From Oopsacas minuta (lineage: Eukaryota; Porifera; Hexactinellida; Lyssacinosida; Leucopsacidae): a DNA stretch of 64,000 nucleotides. The position numbers and the translations under genes were made by a program. Location of the stretch: contig JAKMXF010000028.1 of the NCBI GenBank assembly GCA_024704765.1, forward strand, positions 1 through 64,000. Reading direction: 5' to 3'. Positions within the stretch are counted from its first letter, which is position 1. Each line of letters opens with the position of its first letter. Positions 25,057-35,918 of this stretch are shown piece after piece. The notes under the pieces are model-generated. The model was not told the origin of the DNA, did no database searches, and saw only the letters and a program-made list of their open reading frames with translations.

Positions 25057-25717
25057 TACACTAAGGTAATGACAGTGTCCATTTTTCTTGATTGGTTCAA
25101 CGAGCAAGGCATTATTATTTTATGCTAGTGAATGTATTACACACTTGTAGAAATACATGCCATCAATCTATAAATGCAAAATTTTGTCAACATGTGCCAA
25201 TTTATTTGCTTAGTAAGCAATAATTTGGCAAAAATTACCCAAAAACTATCCTATCTTTGTCATGAAATAATAACCAAGGCTGTAAGGATTGTGTAGAGCC
25301 TGCAGTTATTCAGTATAGTATATGTTAATTAATTACCAGTTAGTACTTATAACCGTAGACTCTCAGTGTAACGTTATTGCTAAATATTTCTCGTTGATTA
25401 CACTGATATTATTAACCGACATATATTGGTATCTCATAACATAAGCATATAAGTACTTAGCAATCTCTATGATTAAATTTTGTTTGAATACATGAGATAC
25501 GTTAAATATTAAGTTTTGATTAATATTACGAATACAAAATTATCCAAAACCGTTATTATAGACAATATATAAATTTGTCATGATAGGTTGGCATGTTTCT
25601 GAGTTAGAGCACAGGCCGTAGATGGCACTCATTTAACCAATCCATGGACCCTGTTCCTGAAAACATGGTCAGTGTGATCGTCTTAGTGTATTAGAATATT
25701 ATGAATATATATATATA

Positions 25718-25775
25718 TAGAAGAACTCGGAGATAACAAACCACTCAGAGTACGTCTTAATCCGAGTTCTAGTGT
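25718..25775. mobile_element. Short pogo-like MITE, related to 24917-25056
   Basis: AAGAACTCGG at the left and CCGAGTTCTAGTGTA at the right form an inverted pair. The left boundary runs into a TA microsatellite, so it is approximate. Confidence 0.5.
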
Positions 25776-26299
25776 ATATCAAATTGTTGGAACCTGACCA
25801 CTGAATCCGAATTTAACATTTAAATGCTGATCTGAAATGAATTGAAGAAGTTGTGGGTGAGGGGTCAAATCCGGCGAACGGTAATAATCGCAATATGTGA
25901 ATTGAAATTACAAAAATCTGGACCAGATCAAGGAAGCGTGATAAAGCTTTTCTTCAATCTTTACCTACCCTAAATCAATTTTCCTCGGAAGTGCATACAT
26001 ACATGTACCCAGCACCCGGAGCTGAGTATTTAGAATTTTTCAAAATTAAAAGATGTCCAGTCGACAGGCTGGTAGTGCAGCTCAGGGTTATGTATTTTGT
26101 TCTTTTCAGGGGCGTGTAAATGCCGCATACACTGGACCCTGACTGATTTTGGACTCCTGGATCTGATAAATATTTCAGGGTATTCAATATTATTCGTCCC
26201 ATAATGTAACTTAATGTTCTATCCTCAAACCCTATGAATAAAACTCCGAATATTTATCCTACAATTATCCCTGTCTAACTTTTAAACGAAACTTCTAAG

Positions 26300-26505
26300 A
26301 GCATCTATTTTAAATATGTACAAAAAGGTGTGAATATACACTTTGGAAAATTCATACCAGATGTGCAAACCTCGACCCAAAATGGATATGTATGCCAATT
26401 TTCATGTTGATTGGACTGCTAGATTTCGCACGGCCGCGCGGAAGGACGGATGTCGCAGATCGTCCATGCCATTTGGGCATCTCCCTATAGGAGCTGCACT
26501 AAAAA
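26300..26505 (-). repeat. Dispersed repeat A, minus orientation
   Basis: The reverse complement matches 18950-19150: TTGATTGGACTGCTAGATTT, CGGCCGCGCGG and CTCCCTATAGGAGCTGCAC are shared. It abuts the 3' end of the sirtuin gene and may overlap its 3' UTR. Confidence 0.65.
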
Positions 26506-26601
26506 TAAATAAATAGAAAATTTAATGCTACATGTATTAAGAATTATATAAACTTGACTCGTTGATAAACCAGGAAAGATCAGAGCATTCAAATAAGTTT
26601 T

Positions 26602-28158
26602 TCACATCTGATACTTATCCGAATTAACAATAGGCCAATCAACTACTGATAGGGCACATACCAAATCAGTCCTGGCGAATATTCTGAGAGCAGCTGATCC
26701 ATCGAGAGGAGTTTTCTGAAGATTCACAATCACAAGTTTTCCTCCTTTACCAACAGTTTCTTCAGGCACATCGTTAGCAGGACTCACCCGGAGAGAAGAG
26801 CCTAACACAATCATGATGTCAGCCTCTCTTCCATTTTCATAAGCCAAAGCAAGAGCTTTCTCGGGCAGATTCTCACCAAAATGAATGATAGAATCTCTCA
26901 TAGGAGTTTTACACTTGACACATTTGTCTAGTGTACAATGACAGAAGTGAGGTACTCGTTTCAAACAGGGCTTACATCTGCCATTGAATGGGTTAGGTTT
27001 CATTCTTACTTCTTTGTGCCTGAGTTGTTCATAACTACAACTCCAGCAAACTTCTAAATAGCAGTTTCCTAGATTCAAATATATAATAGACATTTCTTCA
27101 AAGTAGCTTATATTCCATAAAATAAACTCTAATAAGGAAGCCGTGAATTTTTGTCTCTAGAGCCATGGTCTAGCTATTTTCGTAGCCTCGTATATAGTCC
27201 CAAACAAAATTCAAGGTAAACATCCCTAGCGACAAATGCTATTTCTAAAACGCACAAATAATCAGTTTCTGAAAATAATATTTCAAAGAATTGAAGGGAC
27301 TAAATTCCGGTACAGTGAATTGATTTAATCTACAGAAGTTACCAATATCCCTACTACAGTGGAACTAGGATAATACCCTTGACGGAAAGATGATCACAGG
27401 GAAATTTGGTCGCGGAAAAATGGTAGCTGAAGTATTTACAAGAGAAAATTGAACTCGGGGAAAATTCATCTTTGTTCCAGGTATTTTGAGACACTACTGG
27501 CTTGTTGTTGAGGCATATGCCATAGATTAGTTGTCATATCTGCATGGATATTAATCCAAGTCATTTTGAGGAACTCCTGCGTTGGTTGGGGCGGGCATCT
27601 ACCTTGAATTAGTGTTTATACCAGCAGATTATAAGTTTATGTACTCGAGGGCCCTAGGCCCGAGTATGGACATGAAGTGTCCGCAACCGCGTAGCGCGAG
27701 CAAGCGATGCACGCACGTGATTATAAATTTATAATCACTACGTCACTTGTGCCAGTGGTATTTATACTTCAATTTGTATTAGAATTACCGTGAAGCTCAG
27801 AGATACACTCTTTGCGTATACCAGATCTTCGATGCAGTCCATCTACATTCTGAGAAACTACATACTTGAGTATATTTCTATCTTGTAGCTCCTTCAAGGT
27901 CATATGACAGGGTGTTGGGATTGCGTCATCAAAAGAGGTTCTGGCTTTAGGCTTCTTACCCTGAGCTTTGAGAGTCCACACTCCATTAGGCCCTCTGTAA
28001 TCAGGAATAGAAGCAGAAGTACTAATACCAGCTCCAGTGAATACCACTAGGTGCTTACAATCTCGTACCATGTTAGCTAATTTCTTTATTTTTACCTCTA
28101 GGTCAGCTGGTTTATCCTCGAACTCCTCAATCTCATCTAAGTCTACCGTGTTAGCCAT
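26602..28158 (-). CDS. SIRT7: SIRT7-like NAD-dependent deacylase, two exons
   Basis: Exon 1 is 28158-27789 and exon 2 is 27068-26602, with a GT-AG intron of 720 bp. Phases match (HG|N codon split) and give 278 residues. The Rossmann motif FTGAGIST, then [22 protein letters not shown] and the catalytic His in ISELHGN are intact. The late motifs [17 protein letters not shown] and VIVNLQKTP are class [14 protein letters not shown] and HFGE point to SIRT7 rather than SIRT6. Family members remove acetyl or acyl groups from chromatin and nucleolar proteins. The zinc module has CWSC and CVKC, plus extra cysteines (RCKPC, FCHC) between them. The protein is about 120 residues shorter than human SIRT7, lacking most of the N- and C-terminal extensions. 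The intron carries repeats. Confidence 0.9.
27646..27724 (+). repeat. GC-rich hairpin module in the sirtuin intron
   Basis: CTCGAGGGCCCTAGGCCCGA begins a set of small inverted repeats, followed by GGACATGAAGTGTCC and then CGCGTAGCGCGAGCAAGCGA. The same succession recurs at 29020-29096; the last part recurs at 30075-30105, 46487-46515 and, inverted, at 19399-19437, 36600-36665 and 42131-42165. It stands out in AT-rich DNA. Confidence 0.7.
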
Positions 28159-28990
28159 CTATACTCAGTATACTCAGGTAACTATGGGTGGGAGCAATGG
28201 AATGTATTATATACAAATAGACGCATAGGCGTAGCCAAGCAAAGGGTATACCTCGACTCGGATATTTATACAAGTACATCTCCTGGGTGTGTTATTGAAT
28301 GAAAGGGGCTTCACCTCTGGATCCGCCACTGCAACCCCCATCATAAAAAATCTCCAGCTGACAGATGGGAGTGCAGCTCAGGAGTATTTGCTTATGTTTG
28401 ATTATTAATATTAAATACAATTAATTATATGATAAATCATGTAGATATAGATTTGAATGTGAAATTTTAAATCTACATACACGTTGGTGGATTACATACA
28501 ATTCGTGACAATTTGTATTAGGCCAAGCTAACACGATCTACAAGTAAACTTAGTAGCGTAACTAGGGTTGCCAGGCGTCCAGTTTTAAGCGGGACAATCT
28601 GGTTTTCGAATTTAGAGCCATTTGTCCTGAGTCCGGGAATGGAGAATTTTGATTCCTTTCCGACTACTCAGGACAGTCAATATCTTCTATACTCATCTAA
28701 GTCTAACTAAATCCTTGGAAAAAACCGAAACACTTCATTACAATAGTTGCATTTTAACAATTCGCATAGTCTTTAGCTGCAAAGAATTCACTTACAGTAG
28801 AAATTTCAATATTTAGCGTATCTACTATTTTGATTATTAATTCATAATTATGTCTGTGTGTGGGTTCGTAACACTCCAGTACAATAGGCCAGTATATATT
28901 CCTCATGAAGTGGTCATAAATAATATCACAACAACAACAAATCCACAATATACTGGGATAATTGAGTATGCTGAGTCCAAATATGATATT
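28159..28990. other. Gene-free stretch after the sirtuin start
   Basis: Contains hAT-like end sequences in both orientations (CATAGGCGTAGCCAAG near 28226; CTCTGGATCCGCCACTG near 28315), a repeat A tail (28420-28510) and a 'GGTTGCCAGGCGTCC' segment of the family seen at 14350-14530 and 37336-37519. No coding segment. Confidence 0.4.
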
Positions 28991-29019
28991 GTCAACAACG
29001 CTAAGCATGACAGTTTATT

Positions 29020-29096
29020 CGCTCGAGGGCCATAGGGCCGAGTGTGGCCACGGAGTGTTTGCAACCGCGTAGCGGGAGCAAGCGAAGCGGGCTCGT
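29020..29096 (+). repeat. GC-rich hairpin module
   Basis: Second close copy of the module at 27646-27724: CTCGAGGGCCATAGGGCCGA, then GGCCACGGAGTG, then CGCGTAGCGGGAGCAAGCGA. Upstream DNA (28850-29010) resembles 30220-30340 and 36780-36860 in a 'TATTCACAATAT' type repeat. Confidence 0.7.
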
Positions 29097-29499
29097 TAAT
29101 ATTATTTATGAAATTTATACTTATACAACTATGATCGGGGGAAACAAGGTTTTGACTGGGATTAGTAATAGACTTAACATCTCATCGGTGCTTTATACCG
29201 ATCATCGGTAGAGGTGGTTTGGTGAATTAATAGAAACTACCGATTACCGAAGATCGCTGTATAAATAAACCTACAAAAGATATATGCTATTTTGCAATCA
29301 TCACATTTAAACAATTACCACAAAAATATCGATCCTTAAATCAATAATCATGTCATGAATTGTGATGTCACAAATTGTGTATATTCCATACTGATTACTC
29401 CTAACTAGTAGTTAAAATTAAATACCTAGCATCCTTTTCAATAATATGCGAAAAGGTGTGAAATATGAATAATCTCTATATGTGTTTATGTGTAGATTT

Positions 29500-30110
29500 A
29501 TCTTTGTAAGTCCAGGATTAGTTGAAAGAAACTAGAAGACTCAAGGGCTGATTTTGCCATACAGGGGCATTTGGGGCCTGGCTCGGACAGTTCAAGTCTT
29601 GGACAAAAATTCACACCAACGACGAAATTATGATGTCATTGTCACCTTTTGGAATTTTCGAAAAAGCACATTATTAACCACTGTTCATCCAATATAAATG
29701 ATAGAAGGTGAAATTTGCATCACAGGTACCCCTCAATGTGACAATTGTCCAGACTTCATGATTCTGACCAAAAGCTAATTCATTTTTGGATTATTACGTC
29801 ATCATGACAGTACCAAATAATCAAAATTTTCCAAATTTAGAAAAATTTCAGAATTTCTTAATACCTGAGACACGAAGTGCCGGGATTACTACCCAAAAGC
29901 AACATAGCATCTCCAGTGTCACCACGAAGGCCATTGAACGTAATTTGGATGGACCATGGTTAATTATATCGTAAAACTTTAACAATCCTGTGAATTCGAG
30001 GCATGTAGTGTTGACCAACAACACTATAAAATTTTGCTGTTTAATACTTAAGCTAACCTTGAGCACTAAGCTCTCGCACAGCGACCTAGCAAGCGAAGCG
30101 GCTTAATTGC
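29500..30110 (+). repeat. Dispersed repeat B with terminal GCGACCTAGCAAGCGAAGCG
   Basis: Plus-strand copy aligned with 38120-38468 and, inverted, with 19430-19820, 40540-40800 and 42130-42390. Shared blocks: GGCCTGGCTCGGACA, ATTATGATGTCATTGTCAC, GGATTATTACGTCATCATGA. It ends at the GC-rich motif near 30080. Confidence 0.7.
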
Positions 30111-31180
30111 GTTTTAATAGTATAGATATTTGCTCTTAATCTATGTTATTAATCTTAATTTGTGTCTGTGTGTCTTTCTATCTGTCATGCTCCAATACAA
30201 AAAACATATAGGTTCGGTTCATAAAGTCCAGAACCAAATATTATACAACATAACAATAACAAAACAATATTGTACTGAGTGATCAAGTATGCTGATTCCG
30301 AATATGATATTGTAAACAACATTTTGTGAATATTTGTTATGCTGGAGGATATTTCACAATTGGGGTATATCCGGAAAGCGTCAAACCTAGCCACCGCCGA
30401 AATGCTGTGCCAGTATTTTTTCACTTATTATTGAGTTGTTGATAAAAATGAATTTGTTCTATTTCTATAAATACTATGTGCAGGTGTCATATGATATTTT
30501 ATCTCTATGATATAGTATCCCGGGATAAACTATTTACATGATAGTAGATAATAATCAATGAAAATATCTCTAAACAAATTTAAAGGCAGTTAAGTGAGAC
30601 TTGAGCTGGGGCGTAACTAGAGATCCCAGAGCAAGGAGGCAAGGTTGGATATTTGCCTCAATATAATGGCGATTACAAAAGGTAGATGAAGCAACGTCCG
30701 AAAAAGCGAGGAGACAGTTGCCTCCTCTGCCTCAATACTAGTTACACCCTAACTGAGCGATAATTGGGGCTAGAAGCTAATCCATGAACCTGACGCGTCA
30801 AGCTCAAAACGCGGAAAGGGACACTGGCACAAATGTAGGGGCTAGCTTTCAACGCTAATCTATTAAAAAATTGTCTAGACAAATCTAAAAGCTTGTTACA
30901 ACTTACAAGACACTAAAGCATGGAATTATGTTTCGAAATAGTTCCAAAATTATTACTCAGACCTATAATTGTAAGCCAGACCAGAATTTACCAACCCGAA
31001 AGCGATCTGGCCGGACCACTGGCCACTTTGGGACAGGACAAATTCTGGTGTGACAGGCCCAGTTCTAAATGAATATTTTAGTTAATAAAAACAACTAGAA
31101 TATTTGTAAACAGAATTTACTATTAGAAGATATAACAAATATAATTCCTAATTGAGAAATACACATACAGAATGGAAAAA
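30111..31180. other. Gene-free stretch
   Basis: 30606-30755 looks like a short element with ends GGGGCGTAACTAGAG and CTAGTTACACCC in inverted orientation; no target duplication was confirmed. Otherwise AT-rich and featureless. Confidence 0.35.
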
Positions 31181-31850
31181 TTAATTGACCTCTTCTATGT
31201 CCTCTCTCCCAATGGTATGGATTAATTCTCCTGAGGGAGATAGTATCTTAATTTGGTGATGGTAGTGATCGCTAATGAGGATATTCCCTGCTGGATCGAA
31301 ACAGCAGAAGAATGGTTCATCTGAGGAAATACAAACTCTGTGATTGCGACAATCAGCTAAATATACGTCTCCGTTATAGTCTGTACATAGCCCACTAGGA
31401 TAGTTTAGCTCTCCCTTTCCTGATCCTCGGGTTCCAGCCCTCACTAGCTTGATATCACTGAATTGGAACAAAGCATGGAGACCACAGTCCGTAACGAATA
31501 CATGATTTTCTGTTACTGCTATAGCCCTTGGCTCCTGGACTATGCATTGCCAAAACTAGTGACGAAGTTACCCTCAAATGTAACTACTTGAATACGACGG
31601 TTTCCAGTATCGGCAATATATACCAAATGATTAGGTTCATATATTGCTAGACCTTGAGGATTACATAGATTGGCATTCGCTCCTCACTCATCCCGACAGA
31701 TAGAATGGGCTGTTTCTTGAGAGAGTAGTCCAACTCTAATTCTTTCACGTGAGCAGACTTAGGATTAACTTCTGCATTTTTTGGATTCCTCTGTTTCCAT
31801 TTGTTGTATTGGATATAGTTTGGTTTGAGATAACTCAGATAAGTAACCAA
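31181..31850 (-). pseudogene. NHL-repeat protein pseudogene
   Basis: In the minus direction the frames successively encode a short helical segment with KELELDYSLKKQPILSVG, then NHL-type blades (NPQGLAIYEPNHLVYIADTG, NYPSGLCTDYNGDVYLADCR, DPAGNILISDHYHHQIKI). At least two frameshifts (about 31690 and 31545) and an apparent internal deletion after NHRVCIS break it. It is a different subtype from the duplicated NHL genes at 48.5 and 58.7 kb. NHL propellers bind protein or RNA, but this copy cannot make one. Confidence 0.8.
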
Positions 31851-32102
31851 TTCATACTCGACGTGTTTGATACTTTAGTAACTTGAGACTTCCAATTGAT
31901 GCGTCATTGATTTTCTGGTAACTGACCTACCTTAAAAATGTACGAAGGGCACTCATAGGTTTCGAGCCCAACCATGTTACTGGTTGCTGAAGGAAAACTA
32001 TACAAAATGAATTAGTTCTATATTAATATTAACTTAGAACTGTGTAATCGTTACAATTATGGTCAATCAAGATAGCCAATCTATAGCACATAAGAGACGC
32101 TA
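31851..32102. other. Short gap, nothing recognised
   Basis: AT-rich sequence between the NHL pseudogene and the inverted-repeat unit. It may hold decayed upstream parts of the pseudogene. Confidence 0.3.
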
Positions 32103-33172
32103 CATTAGTTAGAATTTTGATGCTGTCATGAGTTAGAATCGATTTGATACCACTGTCACAAGTAGAATTAATGAGGAATCAAATATGTGACCTTTCGAAA
32201 CATTTCTCCATCCATTTAATAGTATTGTTGGGATTCTGTGTTCAACTAAAAGGAAGAACTTACGAGTATTCCTATATAGAATACATAATTTTGTATGAAT
32301 AATGATCTCTCAGTCTTCACGATAAATGGAATACACTTTACAAGAATATAAATGCAGCAAGAGGAAAGTTTACACAACTACAGATGGCCACAAGTACATC
32401 AAATAGAAAATGACCGATAACCATCTATCTCAGGTGCGTTTTCTTTAAATCTATGAAATGTAGAGCAACTTGCAAACTAAAGTTAGGATACAAATTTGGT
32501 CAATCCATTGCAGGATTAACATAACCATAGTGATACTAAGTATGATACACACACTTACGAGCTGAAAACTAAATGTAGAAACAATTTCAAAATATTCACA
32601 AAGCAATCTCGGACAGATTTCATTGATAATGTTAGAGTTGTATTCTACTCAGGACAAGTGGGCACTCTCCTGTCAGAAATTTCTAATTTCTAGTTCGATG
32701 GAACGTTTTTCAGGGTACCTATTCAGTTCTTTCAGCCTTGGACTGTATATTTCGAATCATTAAGCCATACAATTGGAACCAGAAAACTTAAAGATTATCT
32801 CCTTCCAGTGATTCCGAACCTGAAGGTGAAAGTAATGAAATTGGCACATCTGAAAAAAATGCGTTGTATGTCTACCACCTCGTACAACTACTTGAATTTC
32901 ATGCCGTGTAGGCATGCTTGTTGTTGTAGGGAATGTAGTGAGAGGCTTGAAGAAATGGTACAGCCTTGTCCGGTTTGTTGTTTTACAGTTCAGAGTAGAT
33001 TTCAATTTTTCTCATCATTCTGTTATTTACATACATTTCATGTTTTCATTACTCTTTATTCATGTCATCATTCTTTGTCTATGACAACAACTTAATATCC
33101 TCAAAATCGATTCTAACTTGTGATAATTGAAAGAATTCAAAACTTATGACAGCATCAAAATTCTAACTAATG
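32103..33172. mobile_element. 1.07-kb unit bounded by a perfect 27-bp inverted repeat
   Basis: The 27 bases at 32103-32129 (starting CATTAGTTAGAATTTTGATG) recur exactly inverted at 33146-33172. Further inverted similarity inside includes AGAATCGAT and TCACAAGT blocks in rearranged order. The unit encloses the RING fragment at 32803-33000. No target duplication was found and no transposase is present. Confidence 0.6.
32803..33000 (+). pseudogene. RING-finger gene fragment
   Basis: After a CTTCCAG acceptor-like site, an acidic segment (DSEPEGESNE) is read in one frame. A second frame gives the C-terminal half of a C3HC4 RING: MPCRHACCCRECSERL and QPCPVC. The first CxxC pair is missing or frame-shifted around 32865-32890, and the final Arg usual after CPVC is Cys. 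The layout resembles RING domains at the C-terminus of E3 ligases, but a working domain cannot be formed. It sits inside the inverted-repeat unit. Confidence 0.7.
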
Positions 33173-34652
33173 CAGGCGCGCGTCACAATGGCACGAGATA
33201 TCCTATCAAAATATTTATTAGGCAAAGTCGTAGATAACTTTTCAAAAGTGGGGGGGACTTATTTCATAGCTCCCAAGTGTGAGTTGGCCTAAAGCGGGTC
33301 ACCCCATTAGGGTTGCCAACTTCACCTATATCTATTCCGGGAGGATGATTACTGGGGGGGAGCAGGGAAGTATGAACCAGATATTCACTGGTGGGCTAAT
33401 CTAATGACGCCATTTTTGCTCTCATAATTCACTGGTAAATTCAAAGTTGTTGAGGGTAAACATGTAATACACATATTTATCATCGTGAATTAGTTATGTA
33501 AGGCGAATTCACAACTTAAAAATGATGATACTACCAAGAAGATTTGTCAAATCTCCATATAAACCTATATTAAAACTCGATTGGTTGTTGGCCCAGAATT
33601 CCGGAACTGGGAAAAGCTACAAACTTGAAATTTGGCATGTATGTGGAATGTAATTAAAATTTTCTTCCGCCGCAACAGCAATTGATCAGTTATAATGGTT
33701 TAAATTCATATTTCGAGTTGAATTCTTGGTTATGAAAATGAGTTGGTGAAAAAAAGTGAATGAGTGTTATTGCCAACTCAAAATGAGTTGATACAGCTCT
33801 GGTTGTGACCAATAAATTCAGTATTCATTATATAACGATATTCTCAGTACGTGTATATATGTTCCCTAAAGCATTCTAAAGTGAAATATAAGGAGTTATG
33901 TGAAAATGCGAATATATTATAACAAACTTGTAAGGATTATTTAAAATTCCTTTGTAATTAATTACGTTTCAATTTACTTAAAACTGAATTAATAATAGAA
34001 ATTACAATTACAAATTGCAATTACTTTATGTATAATTATAAATTCCCTATATTGATGGACCATGGATAAGATTGAGACTGTTTCAAGAAGTAGGAAACTC
34101 TTGGTTAAATGAAATTGTCTCCTTCGATGTATCTTATAAAACTAATTCCTACAGCTGTATACAGCAGTGTTCCCAACCTTCTTGCACCGTGGACCCTATA
34201 TCAATTTGTGTAGAGACCATACTTTCCATAGACCCAAGATTGGGAACCGCTGTCCTACTGTGAATAGAAAATTAGAAATCTCAAAGCTCCATAAGAGAAT
34301 TTTAACATTTTTCACGGATTTACTTTATGAAATAATATACTATCACATCAATAGCCTTATATAACGAATTTTCAGTATAAGAGTACCACAAATTATGAAC
34401 AATTAAGTACAACCAATTTGGCTGCAATTAATTAAGCCAAACGGAACCAGTCTGAACAAATTACCTAAAATATGTCAAAACCACAAAGTTATGTATTATC
34501 CATAAACCATACTATTAAACCTATAGAATAATTAAGTCCAGAATTGAAGAGCATATTGATAGTGTCTATTGACCTGATAGACTTCGAGAGAGTAAATGAG
34601 GTATAATACAAAAGATGGGGATCGTTTGTTTTGTGGAAGGGGAAGATCTTTT
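33173..34652. other. Gene-free stretch downstream of LIS1
   Basis: AT-rich, with G-runs near 33250 and 33350 and a 'GGGTTGCCAAC' repeat end at 33308. No coding segment recognised. The LIS1 3' UTR should occupy the last few hundred bases. Confidence 0.4.
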
Positions 34653-35918
34653 CTACCGACACTCCCAGATTTTAGCAGAATAGTCCACACTTCCGGTTAG
34701 AACAAACGGGTTTTTATGATGGCAATCTATACAACTGACGAAATGGTCGTGAGCTTGGAGAGATTTGTGAATTCTCTGGTTTTTATAATCCCAGATTTTT
34801 AACGTCTTGTCATCAGAAACACTCAGAATATATTTCCCGCCTGGATGGAACTTTAACCCGCGAATCCAATCGTCATGTCCTCTAAGTTCGCATAGACAGA
34901 GTCCAGTAGCGATGTCCCACATCCGGATACTCTTGTCTCTAGACCCAGATATTAGGAATCTACTTGGTTTACCTTTCTTAGCCGGTGTAGAATCAATTTT
35001 AATCAAATCAGACTCCTTTTGATGACATAAATTTACAGAAATTGAATGGAACGCAGTTTCTGGAGCCCACTCTAGACACTCGATGACGTGATCGTGTCCT
35101 GTGAACTCGTTCACACACTCAGCTGTAGATATGAGCCAAATTCTAACAGTCTTATCATCAGAACAACTGGCAATGTACTGACCGTCCGGACTGACTTTAA
35201 CACAGCGAACCCATTCTTTATGAGCACGAATAGTCTTGTGACAATACCCAGAGGATAAGTCCCAGAATTTAATACAGGTATCACGGGAGGCAGACACTAG
35301 CAAGCCAGTTGGTGTGTAGCATAGCGAGTGTATACTGTGTTCATGACCCTGCAGAGTCTTTGTACATTGTAAAGCTGATATATCCCATAGTTTAATGCTC
35401 ATATCATTTGAACAGGAAGCAAGAGATTTACCACTAGGATCAAAAGCTACATCCTGCACACTGTCAGTGTGTCCCTTCAGTGTCCCATTGAGCTCTCCAG
35501 ATTCTGAGTCCCATAGTTTTATCTGAGCATCATCAGATCCAGTTGCTACTAGTTGGTATATAGGATGGAATCTAACTGAGTTTATTACATTACGATGTCC
35601 AAACAAGGAAATTTTCTCTGGAGGTCGTGGTATCCATTCTGAAGGGTCTAGCTTTTTCCGTGAGGGCATATACTGGTCACTGGAGATTTCTTTCAATCTT
35701 TTTGTTAATTCTTCATTCTTGAGTGTCAATCTAACTACTGCGACCCATTTCTTCTCGAGGACTCCTTTCGTCGCGGAAGTAGAGTTATTGTTTTGTAAAC
35801 CAACTTCTCTTGTGAATACCTCGTAAGTGTCATTCAGGCCTTGTGATTTAAAATATTCTGCTAGTGCTGCGTGAAGTTCCTCTCGTTGTTTGTTGGATAA
35901 AAGAGATTTATCTACCAT
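34653..35918 (-). CDS. PAFAH1B1: LIS1 / PAFAH1B1 dynein regulator
   Basis: A single-exon 421-residue protein; human LIS1 has 410. A LisH dimerisation motif occupies about residues 8-40, a short coiled coil about 55-88, then the LIS1-specific DPSEWIPRPPEK. Seven WD40 blades follow from about residue 104 to the end, each with GH and WD-type ends (LKGHTDSVQDVAFDPSGK, SGSRDKSIRMWD). Blade five carries a longer acidic-to-basic loop than in humans. The C-terminal KIWECR ends like the human protein. LIS1 binds the dynein motor with NDEL1 and sets its force and localisation at microtubule ends; it is cytoplasmic. The lack of introns contrasts with the many-exon vertebrate gene. Intact frame and motifs argue for a live gene. 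Confidence 0.96.
   Translation of the reverse strand: MVDKSLLSNKQREELHAALAEYFKSQGLNDTYEVFTREVGLQNNNSTSATKGVLEKKWVAVVRLTLKNEELTKRLKEISSDQYMPSRKKLDPSEWIPRPPEKISLFGHRNVINSVRFHPIYQLVATGSDDAQIKLWDSESGELNGTLKGHTDSVQDVAFDPSGKSLASCSNDMSIKLWDISALQCTKTLQGHEHSIHSLCYTPTGLLVSASRDTCIKFWDLSSGYCHKTIRAHKEWVRCVKVSPDGQYIASCSDDKTVRIWLISTAECVNEFTGHDHVIECLEWAPETAFHSISVNLCHQKESDLIKIDSTPAKKGKPSRFLISGSRDKSIRMWDIATGLCLCELRGHDDWIRGLKFHPGGKYILSVSDDKTLKIWDYKNQRIHKSLQAHDHFVSCIDCHHKNPFVLTGSVDYSAKIWECR

Larger units (their letters stand above)
24640..26020. repeat. Foldback inverted repeat, arms about 240 bp
   Basis: The arm at 24640-24895 is repeated in inverse orientation at 25797-26020. Shared blocks include CACTGAATCCGAATTTA, ACATTTAAATGCTGATC and TTTTCTTCAATCTTTA, diverged by indels. 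The loop of about 900 bp holds two pogo-like MITEs. It may be one foldback transposon or two copies of a repeat in opposite orientation. Confidence 0.7.

Noticed and set aside
25975-26202. 75-residue minus-strand ORF
   Set aside because: It overlaps the arm of the foldback repeat and has no protein-like features.
29589-29620. tRNA-like GTTCAAGTC/GTTCGAGTC boxes in repeat B
   Set aside because: No cloverleaf or A box at proper spacing; the motif recurs as part of a dispersed repeat.
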